From: Pseudaminobacter salicylatoxidans
GTDB lineage: Bacteria > Pseudomonadota > Alphaproteobacteria > Rhizobiales > Rhizobiaceae
Direction of reading: 5' to 3'
Assembly (NCBI RefSeq): GCF_003148475.1
Contig: NZ_QGGG01000005.1
Coordinates: 186,001 to 250,000, forward strand
DNA length: 64,000 nucleotides
Below are positions 17,056 through 24,846 of the stretch, one piece after another (within the stretch, counting starts at the first letter, position 1; the number at the start of each line of letters is the position of its first letter). Below the pieces are notes generated by a model. That model saw nothing but the letters and a program-made list of their open reading frames with translations. It was not told where the DNA came from and did not search any database. Both the position numbers and the translations under genes were made by a program.

Positions 17056-17794
17056 AGCGCGCTCCGACGGCCGCGCCCTTTCCCGCCAGGGCATTCCCGT
17101 CAGCAAATCGGTACCGCTGACGGGAATGAAGAAGGCGATCGCCGAGCATATGTCGAATTGCCACCAGCAAGTGGCAAGCGTGAGCGTCTTTGCCGATTTC
17201 AATGTCGATGCACTGATCGCCGCCCGCAACCAGGGGCGGTTCGAGGTGGAGGGGGTGAAGGTGACCCTCACCCACGTTCTCATCCGCCTCGTTGCCGACA
17301 CGCTGCGCAAGTTCCCGCTGCTCAACGCCAGCATAGAAGATGGCGCCATTCAGGTGCTGGACGACATCAACATCGGCATGGCCGCAGCCTTGCCCGACGG
17401 CAATTTAATCGTTCCGGTCATCCGCAATGCCGACCGCCTTTCCATCGGCGAGATTGCTGTCGAAGCGAGACGGCTGGCCGGCCTGGCAGCAGACGGAAAG
17501 CTCGGGCTTGCCGATATCAGGGGCGGCACCTTCACGCTCACGAATGTCGGCATGGTGCGCGGGACCCTCTGGCAGACACCCCTCGTCAATCTACCTCAGG
17601 CCGGGATACTGGCGCTTGGGCGCATCCGCGAGGCGCCGGTGGTTCGCAACGGTCAGCTGGCCGTCGGCAGCCTGATGGGAGCCAGTCTCAGCTTCGATCA
17701 CCGCATCATTAACGGTTTCCCCGCCAGCCAGTTCATGGAGGCGCTGGGAGATGCCATCGATAACGTCGCCGCACACATGGAGGCAAAGAAATGA
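17045..17794 (+). CDS. 2-oxoacid dehydrogenase E2, catalytic acyltransferase domain only
   Basis: A 249-residue protein consisting of the E2 acyltransferase domain without an N-terminal lipoyl domain and without an evident peripheral-subunit-binding domain. Landmarks are VPLTGMKKAIAEHMSN, DINIGMAAALPDGNLIVPVI, GGTFTLTNVGMVRGTLWQTP and the active site SFDHRIINGFPASQF. The usual DHRxxDG is DHRIING here: the catalytic His is kept and Asp is replaced by Asn, a substitution also known in some active E2 enzymes. The start is GTG at 17045, overlapping the aminotransferase stop by 11 nt; the frame continues upstream inside that gene without a motif. It is expected to work with the separate lipoyl protein. 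Confidence 0.88.
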   Translation: MTCEARSDGRALSRQGIPVSKSVPLTGMKKAIAEHMSNCHQQVASVSVFADFNVDALIAARNQGRFEVEGVKVTLTHVLIRLVADTLRKFPLLNASIEDGAIQVLDDINIGMAAALPDGNLIVPVIRNADRLSIGEIAVEARRLAGLAADGKLGLADIRGGTFTLTNVGMVRGTLWQTPLVNLPQAGILALGRIREAPVVRNGQLAVGSLMGASLSFDHRIINGFPASQFMEALGDAIDNVAAHMEAKK

Positions 17795-18747
17795 AGAAGC
17801 ATCTCCTTGCCGGACTGGCATCTGGGCTGGCTTTGTTTAACGGGCCCGCGCTTGCAGCCGACGCTGCACCTAAGATCTGCGTCAACCGTTATGTCACCGC
17901 CGTCGTCATAGACGACATCCTGCGTGGCGTAGCGGCCGGATTGAAAGCACATGGCATCCCGACCGAGGAAATGACGATCCAGAACCCGGAAGCCGATGCA
18001 GGCACGCAGCAAACGCTTGCTCAGAGTTTCGTCAGCAGCGGATGCGAGATCATCCTGGCAATCACCACGCCGGGTGCCCAGGTGTTCAAGCGCGTGACAG
18101 ATACGATCCCGGTCGTATTTCTGGGCTCGGCCACGCCACTGGAAGCCGGCTTGATCTCCTCCATCGCGTATCCAGGCGGCAATTTCACCGGAGTGGCGAA
18201 CCCTGCACCCGTCGAAGCCGACATCGATCTGATGATCGAGGTCCAACCGAAGATCAAGCGCGTGGGTATAATCTACAAGTCCGGCGATCCGGCTGGCGAT
18301 CATCTGGCCAAAAGGGCCGCCGCGCATCTGAAGGCACGCGGGCTCGTGCCATTGGAGGCACCTATCGCCAATGCCGGCGAAGCCATGCAGGCTGCCCAAA
18401 CCCTTGTCGCAAGTGGTGTGGAAGCCATCCAGATACCGGGCGATTCAACCACCACGAGCGCCATGCCCGCCATCGTCAGGGCTGCGACGGAAGCCGGCAT
18501 CCCGGTTTTTGGCGGACTGCGGGAAGGGATGGAATATGGCGCGCTACTGTCGGCTGCCTATGATTTCGAAACGCTGGGCCGCGTCGGCGCAGACCTGATC
18601 AAGCGCGTGCTCGATGGAGAAGATCCAGGTACGATACCGGTGCATGTGCCCGATACGTCCGGTCTGGAGCTTCATGTCACCAAGGCCCGGGAACTCGGCA
18701 TCACCTTCCCGCCCGGCCTTCTGGCACGGGCGAGCGCTACTTACTGA
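17791..18747 (+). CDS. ABC transporter substrate-binding protein, PF04392 type (SBP2)
   Basis: 318-residue paralogue of SBP1, alike along its whole length: PKICVNRYVTAVVIDDIL, QNPEADAGTQQTLAQSFVSS, TTPGAQVFKRVTDTIPVVFL, GGNFTGVANPAPVEADIDLM and IYKSGDPAGDHLAKRAAAHL. The signal peptide core ends near ALAADAA (~residue 24). The ATG overlaps the E2 stop (ATGA), making it the ninth gene of the operon. No second permease or ATPase follows, so both binding proteins presumably feed the one permease, widening or tuning substrate choice. Probably a local duplication. Confidence 0.9.
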   Translation: MKKHLLAGLASGLALFNGPALAADAAPKICVNRYVTAVVIDDILRGVAAGLKAHGIPTEEMTIQNPEADAGTQQTLAQSFVSSGCEIILAITTPGAQVFKRVTDTIPVVFLGSATPLEAGLISSIAYPGGNFTGVANPAPVEADIDLMIEVQPKIKRVGIIYKSGDPAGDHLAKRAAAHLKARGLVPLEAPIANAGEAMQAAQTLVASGVEAIQIPGDSTTTSAMPAIVRAATEAGIPVFGGLREGMEYGALLSAAYDFETLGRVGADLIKRVLDGEDPGTIPVHVPDTSGLELHVTKARELGITFPPGLLARASATY

Positions 18748-18899
18748 CGATTCCAAACGCATCAAAGGGAACGCGGAATTGTGACCTCCTTATCCGATCG
18801 ACTGCAAGAACGCTTTGCAAACGGAGTGGGGCATCAAAGATCACAATCATGGCGAAACTGCTATGAAGGATACTTTCGTGATTCTCCTTGCTGATACAG

Positions 18900-20699
18900 A
18901 TGACTGCCACCGCCCTCGAAATCCTCAAGACTGTTTATGGCTATGATGCGTTCAGGGGACCACAGGCGCGCATTGTCGAGCATGTGATTGCCGGCAACAA
19001 TGCCTTCGTGCTGATGCCGACGGGCGGCGGCAAGTCGCTCTGCTACCAGATTCCGGCTATCGCAAGACCCGGCATGGGACTTGTCGTGTCGCCGCTGCTG
19101 GCGCTGATGGCCGATCAGGTGGCGGCCTTGCGGCAGGCGGGCGTGAGGGCCGCCGCTCTCAACTCAGATCTGCCGCCGGACGAGCGGCGCCTTTTATGGC
19201 GCGATATCAATATGGGCGCGCTCGATCTTCTCTATGTGGCGCCCGAAACACTGCTGCGGTCGGATGTGCTGGAGCGGCTGGACGGCGTGAAGCTGTCGCT
19301 GATCGCCATCGACGAGGCGCATTGTCTGTCACAATGGGGACACGACTTCCGTCCCTCCTATCGCCAGCTTGATGCGGTGGTCGCGCGCTTTGCCGACACG
19401 CCGCGCATGGCGCTGACGGCCACGGCGGATGAACCGACGCGCGCGGAAATCCTGTCGCACCTCGCCATCGCCGAAACCGACGCCTTCGTGGCCGGCTTCG
19501 ACCGGCCAAACATCCGCTACGCCATTGCGGAGAAGGACAATCCGCGTGCGCAACTGAAGGATTTCCTGAAGCGCCACGAAGGCGAAAGCGGCATCGTCTA
19601 TTGCCTTTCGAAGCGAAAGACCGAGGAAACCGCCGCCTGGCTTCAGGGCCTCGGCTACGACGCGCTCGCCTATCATGGCGGCATGGAAAAGACCGCGCGC
19701 GAGGCCAACCAGAAACGCTTCCAGCATGGTGAGGCGGTCATCATGGTCGCGACCATCGCCTTCGGCATGGGGATCGACAAGCCGGATGTGCGTTTCGTCG
19801 CTCATATCGACCTACCCGGCAGCATCGAGGCCTATTACCAGGAGACCGGGCGCGCAGGGCGTGACGGTCTGCCATCCGACACGCTGATGCTCTACGGCTA
19901 TGAGGACATCGCGCTGCGCAGCCGCTTCATCGAGGAATCGGACGCGCCCGAGCAGCGCAAGCGCATGGAGCGCCAGAAGCTCGATGCATTGCTGGGGCTG
20001 GCCGAGACGGCGGGCTGCCGCCGGCAGGTTCTCCTGTCCTATTTCGGCGATCATTGCGAGGCCTGCGGCAACTGCGACACTTGCGCGGAGCCGCCAAAAC
20101 TGTTCGACGGCACGATCGCCGCGCAAAAGGCGCTGTCGTGCATCTATCGGACCGGCGAGCGCTTCGGGCAGGCCTATATCGTCGACGTGCTGCTCGGCGT
20201 CGAGAGCGAGCGCAGCGCCCGGTTCGGCCATGATAGCATCTCCACCTTCGGCATCGGCACCGAGCACGACAACCGCACATGGCGGGCGATCCTGCGCCAG
20301 CTGATCGCATTGCGCCTCGTCGACGTCGACCTCACCGGCCATGGTGGCCTGTCGATTGCGCCCCCCGGCCGCGACTTCCTGCGTGACAAACCAACACTGA
20401 TGCTGCGCGTGCCGCCGGCCGCGCGCGCCCGGCGTGACAAGGTTGCGCGCAGCGCAGCGCAGTCCGCCATAATGGAGACCGACCGCGCATTGTTCCAGGC
20501 ACTACGGCAGAAACGGCTGGAGATCGCCCGCACACAGAATGTGCCGCCCTATGTCATCTTCCATGACAAGACACTGATCGAACTGGCAGTAGCGCGGCCC
20601 GCATCACGCGCCGAGATGGAAAACGTGCCCGGTGTCGGCGAAGCCAAACTGGATCGCTACGGCCCAGCCTTCCTGGCGGTGATAGCCGCGCACGCATGA
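18900..20699 (+). CDS. recQ: ATP-dependent DNA helicase RecQ
   Basis: About 599 residues. Helicase motifs: Walker A MPTGGGKSLCYQ (~residues 40-51), DEAH box with IDEAHCLSQWGHDFR (~139), motif III LTATAD, motif V ATIAFGMGIDKPDVR and motif VI QETGRAGRDG. The zinc-binding region has Cys in AGCRRQVLLS and CEACGNCDTC, an RQC winged helix follows, and the C-terminal HRDC domain reads RLEIARTQNVPPYVIFHD. A 3'-5' helicase for recombination and replication-fork repair. ATG 18900 is preferred over an upstream TTG at 18888. It lies 152 nt after SBP2 in the same direction but is probably a separate unit. The gene is intact and of normal length. Confidence 0.96.
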   Translation: MTATALEILKTVYGYDAFRGPQARIVEHVIAGNNAFVLMPTGGGKSLCYQIPAIARPGMGLVVSPLLALMADQVAALRQAGVRAAALNSDLPPDERRLLWRDINMGALDLLYVAPETLLRSDVLERLDGVKLSLIAIDEAHCLSQWGHDFRPSYRQLDAVVARFADTPRMALTATADEPTRAEILSHLAIAETDAFVAGFDRPNIRYAIAEKDNPRAQLKDFLKRHEGESGIVYCLSKRKTEETAAWLQGLGYDALAYHGGMEKTAREANQKRFQHGEAVIMVATIAFGMGIDKPDVRFVAHIDLPGSIEAYYQETGRAGRDGLPSDTLMLYGYEDIALRSRFIEESDAPEQRKRMERQKLDALLGLAETAGCRRQVLLSYFGDHCEACGNCDTCAEPPKLFDGTIAAQKALSCIYRTGERFGQAYIVDVLLGVESERSARFGHDSISTFGIGTEHDNRTWRAILRQLIALRLVDVDLTGHGGLSIAPPGRDFLRDKPTLMLRVPPAARARRDKVARSAAQSAIMETDRALFQALRQKRLEIARTQNVPPYVIFHDKTLIELAVARPASRAEMENVPGVGEAKLDRYGPAFLAVIAAHA

Positions 20700-20751
20700 C
20701 GGAAATGACAAGGCTTGGCCCCGCCTGCGCTACGCTCGGGGTACAAGGCCG

Positions 20752-20788
20752 CAACAAGTATCCATCAAGCTTTGATGGATACTTGTTG
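20752..20788. terminator. Perfect 17-bp hairpin between convergent recQ and DUF1684 genes
   Basis: Arms CAACAAGTATCCATCAA (20752-20768) and its exact reverse complement (20772-20788) flank a 3-nt loop GCT. It lies between the 3' ends of convergent genes, where a bidirectional terminator is expected. There is no T-tract on either side, so termination would not be of the classical intrinsic type. The low GC of the arms contrasts with the surrounding DNA. Confidence 0.5.
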
Positions 20789-20801
20789 ACAGCGATATGT
20801 G

Positions 20802-21692
20802 TCAGGCCCCGCCGTTTGTTCCGGACTGATAGGTCATTGTCCTCACCACGTCCCGCAAGGGCCGCTTCTCACCTGCGAGAACCTCGAAATCGAGCTGGTT
20901 CTCACGAGGAACCAGCGGACAGGTGACGAAGTTCGTGAAGGCGCATGGCAGCGCAACCGCGTAGTTGAAATCGATCCAGTCGATGCGGGTGTTCGTGTCA
21001 TCGGCGAACTGCAGTTCGATGACCCGGCCGGCGCCATAGGTGACAGGGCCGCTGGTCTGGTCGCGAATGTGGGCTACGGGCTGCACGCCGGTTGCTGTGT
21101 CCTTGCCGATCAGCAGGAGACTATAGCTCTTGCCTTTGTACTCGAAAGTGAAAGTGCCTATGCGCGGTGTCGATTCACGCACACCGGCTTCCACCGTTTC
21201 AGCCTCGAAATCGGTCAGCTCACTCGGCGTGTAGACGCCGGGGATGCGCCATGCCGGGTCGTAGTCGAAAGCGGTGACGCCTGCTTCCTCCACGCTCGTC
21301 GCCTCGCGCGGGTCGCGCACGCGCACGCCATAGAGGGATTGGCCATCATGCTTGCTGCGCAGGATCGTTTCGACCTCGTTCACGCCAAAGTAAACCGGCT
21401 CACTCTTGCCATGGCCATAGGTCTGGTTACGGCCCGGAATGATTTCGACGGGGCCCGTGGGATATTTGCCGTTCACCGAAAGGGTCGGCCCCGAGGCGGG
21501 CGGGGTGAATATGATACGACCGTCTTCGACCGACCAGGTGCCGGGAAGCAGGTCAAAGCTTACCTCTTTATCGTCCGCTTCCAGCCAGTACTGGGCAACC
21601 AGCGAGGTCCAGCCATACGGGCGAAACATCGTGGCGACATGGGCATAGCGCCATTCGCGCCACTGGCCTTCCAAATGTTCTCTTGTGGGCAT
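20802..21692 (-). CDS. DUF1684 family protein
   Basis: 296-residue, probably cytoplasmic, beta-rich protein resembling the DUF1684 family. Landmarks: GTFTFEYKGKSYSLLLIG, DQTSGPVTYGAGRVIELQF and the conserved ending region DWIDFNYAVALPCAFTNFVT followed by CPLVPREN, diagnostic of the family. The biochemical role is unknown. The ATG at 21692 has an excellent GGGGAGAAG upstream; a longer frame from 21734 overlaps the preceding gene. It lies 22 nt after the BAAT-type hydrolase and is the last gene of the minus-strand operon. Confidence 0.78.
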   Translation of the reverse strand: MPTREHLEGQWREWRYAHVATMFRPYGWTSLVAQYWLEADDKEVSFDLLPGTWSVEDGRIIFTPPASGPTLSVNGKYPTGPVEIIPGRNQTYGHGKSEPVYFGVNEVETILRSKHDGQSLYGVRVRDPREATSVEEAGVTAFDYDPAWRIPGVYTPSELTDFEAETVEAGVRESTPRIGTFTFEYKGKSYSLLLIGKDTATGVQPVAHIRDQTSGPVTYGAGRVIELQFADDTNTRIDWIDFNYAVALPCAFTNFVTCPLVPRENQLDFEVLAGEKRPLRDVVRTMTYQSGTNGGA

Positions 21693-21714
21693 GTTCTTCT
21701 CCCCTTCGAAGGAT

Positions 21715-23070
21715 TCAGGTGTCTGCTTGCGCATGAGGTTGCGGGCGGGCTGCGCCTTGAGGGCCGAAGCCGGTCATCTCGTCCAGGAAGGCAAGAACGC
21801 CGCGCCAGGAGCCATCGTCGGCCCCGGCGTTGCCGGAGGGCGTACCGCCGCTGGTGTAGGGCACTTTCGAAACCGGATGCTCACGGCTCAACTGTGTCGT
21901 CGGCACGAAGGGCAGGTTGATGGCATGGCCGGCATCATCGAAGTCGAGATGGCGGACCAGATGAGGATGGTCGTGCCGGCGCAGCGTCGAGACCACCATG
22001 CGCGAATAGAGGCTGGAGGGCCAGGCACGGTCGTCGCGACCCGAGATCAGCAGCACCGGGCCTGCGATGTTCTCGACCGGAATGCGCGCACGCGCGGCCA
22101 GGGCAGTATCCTTCAACCCCTCGAAGAAGACCGAGTGATGCCGGCTGGGCGGGACGTCACCGGCCCAGGGGTGCCAATGCACGGCACTGTTGTCCTGCCA
22201 CAGATGCGGCAGGGGAATGCCGCCCCTGGTCCAGGTCGTACCTTGCCAGCCCCCGCGCGCCGGGTCGCCCGCGCCCTGAGCGCCGTGGACCATCGCTCCG
22301 GGCACGAAAGCGATCACGGCGGAGACCAGATCCGGGAAGGTTGCGCCAAGAAGGAGAGCGAGTTCGCCGCCGCGCGACTGACCGCTGACCGCAACGAAGC
22401 CATCCCTGGGGGCGAGTTTGCGCCGCACCCACTGCAGGCCGGTCTCAAGATATTCGAGCGGGGTTTCGGTGATGAAAGGCGACAGGCCCGGCGCCTTGAA
22501 ATAACCGAGCGCAAAGGCCTGGTAACCACGGGAAGCATAGAGCGCGCCGCGCGGTTCGTTGATGCCGCCGCCGGAGCCATTGAGCACCACCACCACAGGA
22601 TGAGGACCGGGACCCGCCGGCGTGAACAGCGTGCCCACCAATCCGTCTTCGCGGATTTCCTGCCGCTCCACACCCGGCATGGCGAAGCGCTGGAAGAGTT
22701 CTGCCTCGGCGGAGACGCCGTCGGCTGTTTCGGCCGTCAGCGTCGTTCGCAGAGGCTCCATGACGTCATCCGGGAAAAGTTCGACGCTCGTGCTGTCGAC
22801 CGGCTGCTGGCTCCAGATCAGGCCCATTGCCGAAACTTGCGCATAATCTCCCCCAACAGGCGCGTCGCGGGTCAGGTCGATCACGCCCTGCGCGTCGGCC
22901 ATGAAGGTCGCCTGGCTCATCCAGACCACGTCACGCGCCCGTTGCGTGCGGGCGGAGATGGCGACAAGTTCGTCTGGAACGAGGCCGGAAACGACAATCC
23001 GGCGCGGCTCGTCGATCAGGCCGTCGACAGGATCGATTGAAAAAACAGGCGCGGAAACAGGGTTTGTCAT
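21715..23070 (-). CDS. BAAT-type acyl-CoA thioester hydrolase / N-acyltransferase-like protein
   Basis: 451 residues in two parts. An N-terminal beta-sandwich (~1-130) resembles the acyl-CoA thioesterase/BAAT N-domain (DEPRRIVVSGLVPDELVAIS). A C-terminal alpha/beta-hydrolase domain (~140-430) has a nucleophile elbow VSGQSRGGELALLLG with Ser where bile-acid acyltransferases have Cys, an acid Asp in GRDDRAWPSS and His in DFDDAGHAINLPF. The Ser nucleophile favours hydrolysis over amino-acid conjugation. Its operon includes a taurine/nitrate-type importer. The substrate is unknown; an ester, thioester or amide of an imported compound is possible. Confidence 0.8.
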   Translation of the reverse strand: MTNPVSAPVFSIDPVDGLIDEPRRIVVSGLVPDELVAISARTQRARDVVWMSQATFMADAQGVIDLTRDAPVGGDYAQVSAMGLIWSQQPVDSTSVELFPDDVMEPLRTTLTAETADGVSAEAELFQRFAMPGVERQEIREDGLVGTLFTPAGPGPHPVVVVLNGSGGGINEPRGALYASRGYQAFALGYFKAPGLSPFITETPLEYLETGLQWVRRKLAPRDGFVAVSGQSRGGELALLLGATFPDLVSAVIAFVPGAMVHGAQGAGDPARGGWQGTTWTRGGIPLPHLWQDNSAVHWHPWAGDVPPSRHHSVFFEGLKDTALAARARIPVENIAGPVLLISGRDDRAWPSSLYSRMVVSTLRRHDHPHLVRHLDFDDAGHAINLPFVPTTQLSREHPVSKVPYTSGGTPSGNAGADDGSWRGVLAFLDEMTGFGPQGAARPQPHAQADT

Positions 23071-23214
23071 TCAGGGTCCATCTCTGCGGGCAGAGCGGCC
23101 GGACTTGTCCCGATCGCCCTGCTTGACGTGATTGCCGACGGATCGAGTTCCAGCAACAGACGCCGCCGGCGCTGTGAGCCGGATCCATCCAGCCAGATAA
23201 AGTGAAGTGTCGCA

Positions 23215-24129
23215 TCATCGGCCCGCCTGGCCGGCCATGCGGGCAAGATAAGCGTCGAGACGCTGGGCGAAATCACCGTCCAGTACGGTTTCGGGCGGCA
23301 GAACGCCGCCGCGCGGCCAGTGACCGCCACCATCCGTCCAGTCGCTCTTCAACCCGGTAAGCCTGGCTTGCCAGTCGACGCGTTCTTCGGCCGCGGCCGG
23401 ATCGAAGGCGAGGATGAATACGCCACGCCCTTTCGGATCACCGCGCCCCCCGCCGGCAACGCCGGCCATGAGTTCGACCACGAGCCCGAGCAAGGATCCG
23501 ATCTGGCCGCCGCGCGGCAACAGCGCCACAACTTCGGCGGCGACGCTGGTCGGCCGTCCTTCACCGTCCAGGCCGATCCCGTCCGGCAATGACATGCCGG
23601 AAACACGGGCATTTCGGATATCGGCCATGGTCGCGGTGCTGCTGGCGACGTCGATGACCACGCGATCGGCGCCCTGGCCCATGGCGAAGGCAAACGGATT
23701 GGTGCCGATCACCGGGCGCGTGCCACCATGCGCCGCGACGAAAGGCGGACCCTCGGCACCTGCAATCCCGACAAGACCGGCATCGGCAAGATGGCGAACG
23801 AAGGGAGCGAGCCGACCGAACCCCCTGACACCACGCAGGAAAACGGCGGCGATGCCGAATTGCCGGGCGGTTTCGGTCAGGTCGAGTGTGGCGTCTGCGA
23901 CTGCGAGCGGCGCAAAGCAGGAGGAGCAATCGAGCCAGCTTATCGCCCGCAGGTTCTCGCTCTTCGGCACGGGCGCGACGTTGGCTGTCCATTCATCGAG
24001 CATGGCAATGCCGAAGCGCGACAGGCCGAGCGCATCGGCCTCGATCAGGGCCGAAGCGGCGAGCCTGGCTGCCGGGCTGCCGCCCAGGGCGGTCGACAGC
24101 CGGCCTGCCGCATCAGGAATTGCGATCAT
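23215..24129 (-). CDS. Malate/L-lactate (Ldh-family) dehydrogenase-like oxidoreductase
   Basis: 304-residue NAD(P)-dependent oxidoreductase of the Ldh_2/YlbC-ComC family. Conserved parts are AAHGGTRPVIGTNPFAFAMG (~residues 130-149), VVIDVASSTATMADIRNA and GGQIGSLLGLVVELMAG. It is ~30-50 residues shorter than typical members. The usual N-terminal SHG motif with the catalytic His is replaced by LSRFGIAML, so the activity may differ or be lost. The family includes sulfolactate, malate and delta1-piperideine-2-carboxylate enzymes. The start overlaps the GntR stop by 4 nt. A 144-nt gap without a supported gene follows before the BAAT-type gene. Confidence 0.78.
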   Translation of the reverse strand: MIAIPDAAGRLSTALGGSPAARLAASALIEADALGLSRFGIAMLDEWTANVAPVPKSENLRAISWLDCSSCFAPLAVADATLDLTETARQFGIAAVFLRGVRGFGRLAPFVRHLADAGLVGIAGAEGPPFVAAHGGTRPVIGTNPFAFAMGQGADRVVIDVASSTATMADIRNARVSGMSLPDGIGLDGEGRPTSVAAEVVALLPRGGQIGSLLGLVVELMAGVAGGGRGDPKGRGVFILAFDPAAAEERVDWQARLTGLKSDWTDGGGHWPRGGVLPPETVLDGDFAQRLDAYLARMAGQAGR

Positions 24130-24833
24130 TCGCTTGCGCTCCGCGCTGCGCCGCCAAGCCGAATCTCGCTTTCCGACAGATAGCCCAGCGTCATCAGGCG
24201 CTCGATCAGGAATTCCCGGCTGTGCTTGATATGGGCCGCCTCTATCGCGGCGGCCCGCTCGCCATCGCCGGCTTCGATTGCATCGACGAGCGCCGTGTGT
24301 TCATCGGAATGCTCGCCTGTCTTGACCGTGAAATCGATGGCGAAACGCAAGAGACGTTCGAGTTCGTCGAACAGGCTCTCCGAAAGAGCGACGACGCGCT
24401 TGTTGCGGCTGCAGCGGGCGATGGCGATGTGAAAACGGCGCGCCACCTGTTGCATGGCGCCGATATCGAGCGGAGCGTCGTATTCCCTGACGATCTGGCG
24501 CAGCAGAGCGATTTCGGCCGGCGTCGCGTAGCGTGCCGCTTGCCGGGCCGCATGCGGCCCGATCGCCGCGCGCATATCGAGAATATCGTGCACAGCCTGG
24601 AAGGTTATGGGGGCGACGAGATAGCCGCTGCGCGGCAAAATCATCACCAGCCCGTCAGCTGCAAGTTTCTGCATGGCATCGCGCACCGGCGTCTTTGAAA
24701 CCTCGTAGTGACTGGCAATCGAGGCCGCGTCGAGCGTCGTCCCCGGTACGATCTCGCAACGCATGATCTTCTGGCGGAGCGCCAGATAGATGCGCTCCGA
24801 AACAGGTGTGTGGGCGGTGGCGGCGGCAGTCAT
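24126..24833 (-). CDS. GntR-family (FadR/FCD subgroup) transcriptional regulator
   Basis: 235 residues. The N-terminal winged HTH (residues ~8-75) has VSERIYLALRQKIMRCEI and SIASHYEVSKTPVRDAMQKL with the wing LPRSGYLVAP. The C-terminal all-helical FCD domain has a metal-binding-type arrangement: DMRAAIGPHAARQAAR, then FHIAIARCSRN and ALVDAIEAGD. It lies within the operon, 13 nt after the permease gene, and most likely regulates it; a candidate operator lies upstream of the substrate-binding protein gene at 27612-27630. Confidence 0.9.
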   Translation of the reverse strand: MTAAATAHTPVSERIYLALRQKIMRCEIVPGTTLDAASIASHYEVSKTPVRDAMQKLAADGLVMILPRSGYLVAPITFQAVHDILDMRAAIGPHAARQAARYATPAEIALLRQIVREYDAPLDIGAMQQVARRFHIAIARCSRNKRVVALSESLFDELERLLRFAIDFTVKTGEHSDEHTALVDAIEAGDGERAAAIEAAHIKHSREFLIERLMTLGYLSESEIRLGGAARSASE

Positions 24834-24846
24834 GAGCCTCAGCCCC

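Noticed and set aside
16033-17349. 438-codon minus-strand frame opposite aminotransferase and E2
   Set aside because: Antisense to two strongly supported, translationally coupled genes; no motif.
21685-23040. 451-codon plus-strand frame opposite the BAAT-type gene
   Set aside because: Shadow of the BAAT-type gene, which has a catalytic triad and fold motifs; the antisense product has none.
22931-23218. 95-codon minus-strand frame covering the gap between Ldh-like and BAAT-like genes
   Set aside because: Mostly overlaps the BAAT gene out of frame and is Arg/Cys-rich without a motif.
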